8,907 nt of DNA from NCBI GenBank assembly GCA_045531285.1, contig JAZSDT010000141.1:1-8907 (forward strand), written 5' to 3'. The translations under genes were made by a program, and so were the position numbers. The notes under the pieces are model-generated. The model saw nothing but the letters and a program-made list of their open reading frames with translations, was not told the DNA's origin and did not search any database. Origin of the DNA: RGIG6353 sp045531285 (GTDB taxonomy: Bacteria > Bacillota > Clostridia > Oscillospirales > SIG627). Positions 1 to 5,346 of the stretch are shown piece after piece; within the stretch, counting starts at the first letter, position 1; each line of letters opens with the position of its first letter.

Positions 1-30
1 CGAATGAGCGTTCAAACTCATTCGTTTTTT
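1..30 (+). terminator. Intrinsic terminator of an upstream gene outside the window
   Basis: CGAATGAG at 1-8 is the exact reverse complement of CTCATTCG at 17-24. The 8-base loop is followed at once by a run of seven T. This is a classical rho-independent terminator. Its gene lies before base 1; the left arm may begin earlier still. Confidence 0.85.
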
Positions 31-145
31 TATTCTTTCCTGTTGAACCGGTGATTTTTTAATAAAGCTGAAACGTTTATTAAAAATTTTAAAAACATCA
101 TCTTGCCATAATATGCTTGTAAAAATAAAGAAAGAGGTTAGCGTT

Positions 146-537
146 ATGAATAAAAACGATCAGGATTTTCTTATACAGAAGATCCGTACACATTATTGCA
201 ACTTGGCATGGGGTTTTGGCATCATACCTTTTGGTTCTACTCTCTGGCAGGATATTATATATCTCTTGCTGTAACGCAAAAAGCAGTGTCAGTTTCCCTC
301 GCGTTTGGTGTGATCGGTGCACTGATTTTAGGATTAGGCATGAGCCTTACAATGACCGATATTGGAAGAATTATAGGTCTGCTCGGAGGAATGGCTATGC
401 TTGTCGGAATCTTAATTGGAATTGTTGGCATCGTTCTTGTTTGCGTGGCTTATCCCATCTACAACAGTGTCCTCAAGAAAGAACGAAAAAAGATTGCTCC
501 CGAAATCATCAGACTTACCGATGAACTGATGAAGTAA
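146..537 (+). pseudogene. Disrupted small two-helix membrane protein (clostridial 'dihydropteridine reductase'-named family)
   Basis: From ATG 146, after an AGAGG ribosome site at 133-137, the reading is MNKNDQDFLIQKIRTHY, which matches the start I recall for a roughly 115-residue clostridial membrane protein family often labelled dihydropteridine reductase. This frame then becomes unlike the family and stops at 272-274. The family-like remainder resumes in another frame from about 290 to 537: a glycine-rich helix containing GMSLTMTDIG, a second hydrophobic helix, PIYNSVLKKERKK and EIIRLTDELMK. About 140 bases separate the RTHY end from GMSL, against about 117 expected. The missing central part would be the charged linker. 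The simplest reading is replacement of that linker plus a frameshift. A sequencing error alone would not explain the altered middle. A downstream start at 196 could still make a 113-residue two-helix protein. The enzymatic name of this family is doubtful; integral membrane location is the secure part. Confidence 0.6.
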
Positions 538-601
538 GGGATAGCTTCGGATTTTGTATATGAACAAAATTTCGCAAATGATTTCAAAAATTAAAAAACA
601 C

Positions 602-770
602 TATAAATCTCCTTCAGTTACAAATACTAACATCACAAATTTGTAATTTAAGGAGATTTTTATATATGAAAGCAATAGGAATAGTTCGTAGAATAGAGGA
701 ATGCGTTATAATAGGCCAAACTGCCTGAAGTCCGCATAAACACTATGGTTTTCGCCGGTTTGCCCCATTG
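602..770 (+). pseudogene. Decayed second copy of the spoVT leader and coding region
   Basis: Bases 602-665 are nearly identical to the leader of the intact spoVT gene at 1602-1664, including a shared run TTACAAATACTAACATCACA and the ribosome site. From ATG 666 the reading is MKAIGIVRRIEECVIIGQTA followed by stop at 726-728, against MKATGIVRRIDDLGRVVIPK in the intact gene: two codons (LG) are missing and the frame soon fails. Further weak similarity follows. AACTGCCTGAAG near 719-730 resembles the AACTGTGGATTAAAG of the intact gene. In a shifted frame, 748-768 reads VFAGLPH, against VIASAGLPKK. This suggests a large internal deletion plus frameshifts. The start-proximal match is firm; the part after 715 is tentative. 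Bases 772-817 show nothing I can identify. An alternative is a distinct AbrB paralogue that decayed independently. Confidence 0.75.
605..659 (+). repeat. Leader inverted repeat, copy 1 (degenerate spoVT copy)
   Basis: AAATCTCCTT (605-614) is the exact reverse complement of AAGGAGATTT (650-659). Nested inside, TTACAAAT (618-625) is complementary to ATTTGTAA (639-646), leaving a 13-base loop. As RNA it would fold into a long hairpin that pairs the Shine-Dalgarno GGAG with CTCC. The same two-part dyad exists at the intact gene. Confidence 0.8.
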
Positions 771-817
771 AACGCATTGGTGTCAAAAACGGGATTTTAG
801 CGGTTTTTATACTTAGC

Positions 818-845
818 AAAAGCGAGGTGAAATCACCTCGCTTTT
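818..845. terminator. Perfect inverted-repeat terminator, mainly for the minus-strand propeller gene
   Basis: AAAAGCGAGGTGA (818-830) and TCACCTCGCTTTT (833-845) are exact complements around a two-base centre, so the real loop must open to six or eight bases. Read on the minus strand it lies 6 bases past the stop of the gene at 851-1543 and ends in TTTT. The symmetric A/T flanks let it work in both directions, so it could also stop transcripts from the decayed spoVT copy. Confidence 0.85.
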
Positions 846-850
846 GAATT

Positions 851-1543
851 CTATTTGTTGTAATGCTTATACAAATTTGCCAGTGTATGATTCATAGATT
901 TTAATTTATCAAGTTCACAATCCATATATGACCATTCGTATGCTTTTTCCGAAAAACCCATAATTTCCAAATCTTTATATGAACGATAAAAATCATACTC
1001 GTTTTCAGAAATAGCGGTAATATTTTTTATTTGATTATTTTCAAACTCAGCAACAAATCCGTGCTCAATAATAGGATCAGCATTTTGCATAAATCCCAGA
1101 ACATAATATTTATTTGTTTCTTTATCAAACTCTATATGGTCCAACATCATATCTTCGCCTAACAGAATTTGATTAGAAAGCGAAAAATCAGTTGTATCAT
1201 AAATCGATATAGCAGAGTGCAAATCATCTTTTTGACGCTCTACATTGAAAAACATTTTTCCGTCAGGCGAAAAACAAAATCCGTCATCTTGCGCTCCGTC
1301 AACCTTTGAAAAACGGAACTTTTTAATTAAAGACAATGTTTCAAGAGAATATACCGCAAGTCTGCCTTCTGTAGATTTAACAACAAATAGTGTTCCGTCA
1401 GGTGAAATCATAGGCGCATAACCGTAAATTATATCTTTGAATTTACCTAACTCATTACCATCCTTATCGTATAAAAAAACAGTTTGTCCTGTACAACCAA
1501 CAGAAAACTCGTTATTGGATACATAACCCCAAAACTTTTTCAT
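851..1543 (-). CDS. Orphan beta-propeller-like (WD40-type) protein
   Basis: This 230-residue soluble protein has two clear propeller-blade signatures, SPDG at residues 47-50 and 92-95, each followed by strand patterns such as LFVVKSTEGRLAVYSLETL. A weaker strand-rich part follows to about residue 180, then a charged helical tail. There is no signal peptide or membrane segment, so it should stay in the cytoplasm. It is too short for a seven-blade propeller: perhaps three or four blades, implying a partial or oligomeric propeller. The start is supported by an AAAGGCGGTGAG ribosome site a few bases before ATG. It is transcribed alone, opposite to its neighbours, has its own promoter and terminator, and lies exactly between the decayed and intact spoVT copies. 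It looks AT-richer than the operon genes downstream. I do not recognise its function; binding or monitoring another protein is the usual propeller role, but that is inference. Confidence 0.8.
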   Translation of the reverse strand: MKKFWGYVSNNEFSVGCTGQTVFLYDKDGNELGKFKDIIYGYAPMISPDGTLFVVKSTEGRLAVYSLETLSLIKKFRFSKVDGAQDDGFCFSPDGKMFFNVERQKDDLHSAISIYDTTDFSLSNQILLGEDMMLDHIEFDKETNKYYVLGFMQNADPIIEHGFVAEFENNQIKNITAISENEYDFYRSYKDLEIMGFSEKAYEWSYMDCELDKLKSMNHTLANLYKHYNK

Positions 1544-1563
1544 AAACTCACCGCCTTTGTCTT

Positions 1564-1592
1564 ATTATAACATATTTAGTTCCAAAAGTAAA
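1564..1592 (-). promoter_or_regulatory. Probable promoter of the propeller gene
   Basis: On the minus strand TATAAT (complement of 1564-1569) is preceded, 17 bases upstream, by TTTACT (complement of 1587-1592), a 4-of-6 match to the -35 consensus. Transcription would start near 1557, leaving a very short leader holding only the ribosome site. It points away from, and almost touches, the spoVT control region. Confidence 0.5.
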
Positions 1593-1600
1593 TTGTTGCA

Positions 1601-1629
1601 GTATAAATCTCCACCACTTACAAATACTA
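1601..1629 (+). promoter_or_regulatory. Possible sigma-G-type promoter of spoVT
   Basis: GTATA (1601-1605) fits the forespore sigma-G -35 pattern GHATR. AATACTA (1623-1629), 17 bases on, matches the -10 pattern CATNHTA at all but its first position. Known spoVT genes are transcribed by sigma-G in the forespore, so both motif and gene agree. The AATACTA part is unchanged in the decayed copy, where the -35 reads CTATA. The assignment is by eye. Confidence 0.45.
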
Positions 1630-1658
1630 ACATCACAATTTGTAATATAAGGAGAAAT
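1605..1658 (+). promoter_or_regulatory. spoVT leader inverted repeat (operator or ribosome-site hairpin)
   Basis: TTACAAAT (1618-1625) is complementary to ATTTGTAA (1638-1645), and TCTCC (1608-1612) to GGAGA (1651-1655), with a 5-by-5 internal loop between the two stems. If transcribed whole, the RNA would hide the AAGGAG ribosome site at 1649-1654. If transcription begins near 1636 from the proposed sigma-G promoter, the left arm is absent from the RNA, and the dyad would instead be a DNA operator, perhaps for SpoVT itself, which is known to control its own gene in Bacillus. Confidence 0.6.
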
Positions 1659-1664
1659 GTATAT

Positions 1665-2201
1665 ATGAAAGCAACAGGTATCGTGAGAAGAATCGATGAT
1701 TTGGGAAGAGTTGTAATCCCCAAGGAAATAAGACGGACTATGAGAATCAGAGAGGGAGATCCTCTTGAGATATACACAGACCATGATGGAGAGGTGATTT
1801 TTAAGAAGTATTCACCTATTGGTGAACTTCATTCGTTTGCGTCGTCTTATGCCGAAACTCTAAACAAAAACTGTGGATTAAAGGTAGTAATTTGCGACAG
1901 AGACACGGTCATTGCATCCGCAGGTCTTCCCAAAAAAGAATATCTGGAATCTAAAATTTCTGCGGAAGCAGATGAGTTGATTGAAACAAGAAGCGAATAT
2001 ATCTGGGGTGAGGGCGAAACCGAAAAGTTTATCACAAGCCGCTCAAATGAAAAAATTTCTGTGCTCTCCCCTATTATTATGAGCGGAGATATAATCGGTG
2101 CGGTAGCTTCCGTTTCGGAAGAAAAAACACCTGCCGACCGCATGGAGATAAAAATGATACAGACAGCCGCTTCTTTCCTTTCAAGACAGCTGGAAGAATA
2201 A
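1665..2201 (+). CDS. spoVT: Stage V sporulation regulator SpoVT (AbrB-GAF)
   Basis: SpoVT is a DNA-binding regulator of late forespore gene expression. The protein has 178 residues, the length of Bacillus SpoVT. Residues 1-50 form the swapped-hairpin AbrB domain: MKATGIVRRIDDLGRVVIPKE is the family hallmark, followed by IRRTMRIREGDPLEIYTD. Residues about 55-178 form the GAF-like sensor domain, with VVICDRDTVIASAG and LSPIIMSGDIIGAVASVS. I chose ATG 1665 because the AbrB domain starts there and AAGGAG at 1649-1654 is correctly spaced; the open frame extends upstream to 1557 only across the control region. An out-of-frame ATG at 1657 opens a three-codon frame that stops over the true start, but it is too close to the ribosome site to be used. 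A decayed copy lies 1 kb upstream. No convincing terminator follows before the next promoter. Confidence 0.95.
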   Translation: MKATGIVRRIDDLGRVVIPKEIRRTMRIREGDPLEIYTDHDGEVIFKKYSPIGELHSFASSYAETLNKNCGLKVVICDRDTVIASAGLPKKEYLESKISAEADELIETRSEYIWGEGETEKFITSRSNEKISVLSPIIMSGDIIGAVASVSEEKTPADRMEIKMIQTAASFLSRQLEE

Positions 2202-2220
2202 ATCACAATTCATTTGTTTT

Positions 2221-2232
2221 TTAACGTTAACC
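2221..2232 (+). promoter_or_regulatory. LacI-type operator O1, upstream of the -35
   Basis: TTAACGTTAA (2221-2230) is a perfect 10-base palindrome with the central CG typical of LacI-family sites, where the hinge helices insert. With its flank CC it reads TTAACGTTAACC, the exact inverse of the 12-mer at 2273-2284. It ends two bases before the -35 element. Confidence 0.75.
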
Positions 2233-2234
2233 AC

Positions 2235-2263
2235 TTGACAAAGTAATTTCGGTATGATATTAT
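2235..2263 (+). promoter_or_regulatory. Sigma-A-type promoter of the isomerase/dehydrogenase operon
   Basis: TTGACA (2235-2240) is a perfect -35. TATTAT (2258-2263) is a 5-of-6 -10, and the spacing is 17 bases. Transcription should start near 2270, just before operator O2, so a bound repressor would block initiation or promoter clearance. Confidence 0.85.
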
Positions 2264-2272
2264 TGTCTCGAC

Positions 2273-2284
2273 GGTTAACGTTAA
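2273..2284 (+). promoter_or_regulatory. LacI-type operator O2, at the transcription start
   Basis: GGTTAACGTTAA contains the same TTAACGTTAA palindrome (2275-2284) as O1, in the opposite orientation when flanks are included. The palindrome centres are 54 bases apart, about five helical turns, so two repressor dimers would lie on nearly the same face of the DNA. Confidence 0.8.
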
Positions 2285-2315
2285 TTCTTTATTTACAAAG
2301 AAAGGAAATATAATT

Positions 2316-3158
2316 ATGAACAAAGGAATAAAGTTTTCGGGACATACAATGGGTGCTCCCGGTAAGGACATTTACGAGGTTATCAAGCTTTTCAAGGAAA
2401 TTGGATACGACGGAATCGAAGTAAGAATCGCAAAGGACGGTCAGATAGACTCCGAAACTATCACAGATGAAGAAGCAAAGAAGATCAGCGAAGCTGCAAA
2501 GGCTGCAGGAATGGAATTCTCTTGTCTCACTTCATACTACAAGGACTTCACTCCCCCTGCACGCGATGACGTTATAAAGAATCTCAAGAGAGTAATAGAT
2601 ATAGCTGCCATTCTCGACTGTAAGCTTATCCGTGTTTACGGCGGTGATGAGCCCTTTACAAGAAACGATATCTGGTTTAACGATTTCTGGAGCTACACTG
2701 TTTCGGGAATTCGTGAAGTAGCTCAGTACGCAGCTCCCCTTGGAGTAAGTGTCGTTATCGAAACACACGTAAGCTCACTTACAATGAGTGCAAGAGACAC
2801 AATGCACCTTATTGATGATATCAATATGAATAACGTTGGTATGCTCTTCGACTATGCGTGGGTAGAGCTTGCAGGTGCTGAGACAGGTGCTGATGCTGTA
2901 AGACGTGCGGCTAAGTACATAAAGCACGTTCATATTAAGGATTGGAAGCTTGAATCAAAGACTCCTCTCAAGAAGCAGTCTTGCCTCATGGGTGAGGGTA
3001 CTGTTAACTGGGCAGAGGTTATTCCCGCACTCAAGGAAATCGGCTACACTGGTTACGTAAGCGACGAATACGAAAAATTCTGGTATCCTGCAGAGTTGCC
3101 CGAGCCTGAGGTTGGTATGAAGCACAACCTTGAATTCTGCAAGAAGTATCTGGGTTAA
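2316..3158 (+). CDS. Sugar phosphate isomerase/epimerase family protein (TIM barrel, AP_endonuc_2 fold)
   Basis: This 280-residue cytoplasmic protein belongs to the xylose-isomerase-like TIM barrel family (AP endonuclease 2 fold), whose members isomerise, epimerise or cleave keto-sugars and inosose-like substrates with a divalent metal. Visible barrel landmarks are YDGIEVRIA (31-39), LIRVYGGD (104-111), VVIETH with probable metal ligand E149 (147-151), MLFDYAW with D179, HVHIKDW with H204 and H206, and GEGTVNW followed by GYVSDEYE holding a likely ligand E251 or E253. All expected acidic and histidine ligands seem present, so it should be active. ATG 2316 follows AAAGGAAA with good spacing. 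It is the first gene of a LacI-controlled operon, and AAGGAGG over its stop codon starts the next gene. That partner, a dehydrogenase, points to sugar or cyclitol oxidation. The substrate cannot be read from sequence. Confidence 0.88.
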   Translation: MNKGIKFSGHTMGAPGKDIYEVIKLFKEIGYDGIEVRIAKDGQIDSETITDEEAKKISEAAKAAGMEFSCLTSYYKDFTPPARDDVIKNLKRVIDIAAILDCKLIRVYGGDEPFTRNDIWFNDFWSYTVSGIREVAQYAAPLGVSVVIETHVSSLTMSARDTMHLIDDINMNNVGMLFDYAWVELAGAETGADAVRRAAKYIKHVHIKDWKLESKTPLKKQSCLMGEGTVNWAEVIPALKEIGYTGYVSDEYEKFWYPAELPEPEVGMKHNLEFCKKYLG

Positions 3159-3171
3159 GGAGGCAAGGCGA

Positions 3172-4107
3172 ATGTTTAAGGTAGCTGTTGTAGGTTGCGG
3201 AGGCATCGGCCACGCACACCTTAATTCATGGAAGGCGATAGAAGGCGTAGAAATTGTAGGTGTTGTTGACCTTAACGAAGAAAGAGCAAAGGCTACTGCA
3301 GAGGAATTCGGTTGTAAGGCATTCACAAGTCTTGCTGACCTTCCTGCAGACATTGATACGGTAAGTGTTGTTACCCCTCCCGCATCACACTATTCAATAG
3401 TTAAAGCGGCATTGGAAAGAGGCTTCAACGTATTTGCTGAAAAGCCACTTACCCTCGACGAAAAAGAAGGCGAGGAATTGGACAAGCTTGCAAAGGCAAA
3501 GGGGCTTCAGCTTGGTGTCGGCTTCAAAATGAGATTCGAGCCAATTTTTATTGAAGCAAAAAAATACATAGGTGAAGTTGGAAAGCTTCGCACCATTGTC
3601 AGCACAAAGGAACAGGCGTTCAATCCCCGTCCCGAAGGTGCATGGGTAACCAAGACAGGTGCTATGTACGAGCTTTCAATTCATGATTTTGATCTTATCA
3701 CCTACATAACAGGACTCAGACCTCAGAGCGTTCTCTACTCTAAGGTAGAACATCGCTTCGGTTGGGAAAAAGAGGACTCGTACAACATTATGGCCGACTA
3801 CGGCGACGGCGTTACAGCACAGCTTTCCGGTCTTTACGCTGTAAGCTCCACTTTCTGTTTCAGAGACCTTGCTTTCACCTTCATAGGCGACAAGGGATAT
3901 ATCCGAGTAGAGCGTCCCGACAGAATCGTTATCCATACAGACGAGTTCCGTGTTGTTGAAGTTCCTGCCGCTGAAACAAGTGCATTTGTTCTTGAACTTA
4001 CTCATTTCAAGAATGCTGTTGAAGGAAAGGAAGTTAACACACTTACAGCAGAGGATGCTATCTGCGCTACGGCATTCATAAACGAAGCATACAAAAAAGG
4101 TTGTTAA
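3172..4107 (+). CDS. Gfo/Idh/MocA-family NAD(P)-dependent oxidoreductase
   Basis: This 311-residue protein oxidises or reduces a sugar or cyclitol hydroxyl with NAD(P). The N-terminal Rossmann fold shows VAVVGCGGIGHAH (residues 4-16) and, at the end of the second strand, VVDLN (31-35), where an acidic residue usually prefers NAD. The family EKP motif is at 90-92. The second domain carries the catalytic helix GAMYELSIHDFDLITY, with the expected histidine at H171; the family's DxGxH pattern reads ExSxH here, E167 replacing aspartate. Length is slightly below the usual 320-380. I chose ATG 3172 because AAGGAGG (3157-3163) precedes it and the Rossmann strand begins at once; the frame is open back to 3130, inside the previous gene. 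It is translationally linked to the isomerase-like gene, so product and substrate are probably shared. A strong terminator follows. Confidence 0.9.
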   Translation: MFKVAVVGCGGIGHAHLNSWKAIEGVEIVGVVDLNEERAKATAEEFGCKAFTSLADLPADIDTVSVVTPPASHYSIVKAALERGFNVFAEKPLTLDEKEGEELDKLAKAKGLQLGVGFKMRFEPIFIEAKKYIGEVGKLRTIVSTKEQAFNPRPEGAWVTKTGAMYELSIHDFDLITYITGLRPQSVLYSKVEHRFGWEKEDSYNIMADYGDGVTAQLSGLYAVSSTFCFRDLAFTFIGDKGYIRVERPDRIVIHTDEFRVVEVPAAETSAFVLELTHFKNAVEGKEVNTLTAEDAICATAFINEAYKKGC

Positions 4108-4112
4108 TTATT

Positions 4113-4178
4113 AAGGGGCTGAATAATGCTCAAGTCCGTTTTTAACGGACTTGAGCATTAATTTCTCAGCCCCTTTTT
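4113..4178 (+). terminator. Very long two-tier intrinsic terminator
   Basis: AAGGGGCTGA (4113-4122) pairs with TCAGCCCCTT (4166-4175), and inside it AATGCTCAAGTCCGTT (4125-4140) pairs perfectly with 4144-4159 around a TTT loop. A small asymmetric internal loop (2 and 6 bases) separates the stems. Together they give about 26 base pairs and end in TTTTT, 6 bases after the dehydrogenase stop. Confidence 0.92.
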
Positions 4179-4276
4179 GTTTTCTCGATTATTACACCCT
4201 CGCCGTACTGCTTTTTTGATTATTTCCATAGCTTGGGACAGACAAGTATCACCGACAGCTGCTATCTACTTTTTTA

Positions 4277-4305
4277 TTGACAAGAGATGCAAAATAAAGT
4301 ATAAT
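4277..4305 (+). promoter_or_regulatory. Perfect consensus sigma-A promoter of the lacI-ECF operon
   Basis: TTGACA (4277-4282), a 17-base spacer and TATAAT (4300-4305) match the consensus at all 12 positions. Transcription should start near 4312, about 23 bases before the regulator's ATG. No TTAACGTTAA operator is present here, so self-repression through that site is not evident. Confidence 0.9.
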
Positions 4306-4334
4306 TAAGAAAACTGTTCAAAAAGGATAATCAA

Positions 4335-5333
4335 ATGAACAAAAAAACAACTATAGAGGACATTGCTAGGCTTTGCGGTGTGTCAAAGGCAACCGTGTCT
4401 TACGTGCTAAATGGCAAAAAAACTGCCATGAAAATGTCCAAGGACACAGTGAAAGAGATAATAGAAACCTGTCAAAGACTGGGGTACCGTCCCGACAAGA
4501 CGGCTCAGGCTCTTTCGGCTATGCGAAAAATCCCTCTAAATCTTATTATTCTCACTCCTTGGCTCTATTCACAGCATTCGGATTTCATGGCACAAATAAA
4601 TGCAGCTTTTGAATCCATCAGCCGAGAAAAAGAGATTAAATTCTCCTATGCATACTATGAACGCGGTGAACTGTCCAAACACCTCAAACCCGAAAAGTAC
4701 AGTCGATACGATGCTGTAATAGTTGCAGGTACTTCTGTTGATGACGACAGCTATCTCATTGAAAACTCAGGAAGATTTGACAACCTTATTTTGCTAAACA
4801 GATACGTAGACGGAATTTACTCCGTCTACGGAAATGACAGAGAAGCGACACTTGAGCTCGCCGACAGTGTTAAACGAAGCGGATATTACGATTCCTACGT
4901 AATTGTCAGCGAAAACGTTGACAGCTTCTGCCGCAAAGAAAGATTTTCTGCTTTAAGAGAAGCTTTTAGCAATGCAAGGATTACTGACTTTGACGGAAAG
5001 ATGGATGCTCAATCGGCAATAAAGCTGTACAAGGATAACAGCCACAAAAAAACCTGCTTTGCTTTTACCACCTTTTCCCCCGCCTCTCTGTTTATGACGC
5101 ATCTCTTGAGACAAGGTATTGCAATCCCCGAAGAATGCGGTATCATCTGTTTTGACATTCACACACTTTTATCGGATTATCTGCCAATACAGCTAACAAC
5201 CGTAGACCCCGGGCTTCCGGAAATGGTAAAGGAAGCCTACAATATAGCACTTGCTCTCAAAGAAGGAAAAGTTCCTAACAGTAAAAAAATAAATGCCGTT
5301 ATATGTAGCGGCGAAACCGCAAAAATTAATTGA
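4335..5333 (+). CDS. LacI-family transcriptional regulator
   Basis: This 332-residue repressor has the standard LacI plan and length. A helix-turn-helix spans residues 5-26 (TTIEDIARLCGVSKATVSYVLNG), followed by a third helix and the hinge LGYRPDKTAQAL (49-60), which inserts into the central CG of an operator. The rest is a periplasmic-binding-protein-like sensor domain, with VIVAGTSVDDD (128-138), RKERFSALREAF (200-211), a CFDIHTLLSDYLPIQLTTVDPGLPEM segment (272-297) and a short C-terminal strand. In the recognition helix the variable positions read K18, A19 and Y23, unlike CcpA or LacI. ATG 4335 follows AAAAGGA and is the start of the conserved helix. The paired TTAACGTTAA sites 2 kb upstream, on the operon immediately before it, are its most likely targets. 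Effector is unknown. An ECF component gene follows 13 bases later in the same operon. Confidence 0.93.
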   Translation: MNKKTTIEDIARLCGVSKATVSYVLNGKKTAMKMSKDTVKEIIETCQRLGYRPDKTAQALSAMRKIPLNLIILTPWLYSQHSDFMAQINAAFESISREKEIKFSYAYYERGELSKHLKPEKYSRYDAVIVAGTSVDDDSYLIENSGRFDNLILLNRYVDGIYSVYGNDREATLELADSVKRSGYYDSYVIVSENVDSFCRKERFSALREAFSNARITDFDGKMDAQSAIKLYKDNSHKKTCFAFTTFSPASLFMTHLLRQGIAIPEECGIICFDIHTLLSDYLPIQLTTVDPGLPEMVKEAYNIALALKEGKVPNSKKINAVICSGETAKIN

Positions 5334-5346
5334 AAAGGGTAAACAT

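Noticed and set aside
71..78. AAACGTTT as a third LacI-type operator
   Set aside because: It shares the central AACGTT but not the outer bases of the TTAACGTTAA sites, and it is short enough to occur by chance in A/T-rich DNA. No clear promoter could be placed beside it.
1557..1664. N-terminal extension of SpoVT giving a 214-residue protein
   Set aside because: The extension reads through the promoter, inverted repeat and ribosome site. The AbrB domain and the Bacillus-like length of 178 residues both fix the start at 1665.
1657..1668. Three-codon leader peptide (MYI) overlapping the spoVT start
   Set aside because: Its ATG lies only two bases after the ribosome site core, too close for efficient initiation, and the decayed copy does not preserve it.
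2202..2234. Terminator after spoVT in ATTCATTTGTTTTTT
   Set aside because: A T run is present but no stable stem precedes it; the only complement is a few A/T pairs.
5293..5346. Upstream start for the ECF S component inside lacI
   Set aside because: The added residues are not membrane-like and have no ribosome site, while AAAGGG precedes ATG 5347. The same reasoning removes upstream starts at 3130 (dehydrogenase) and 6056 (thioredoxin).
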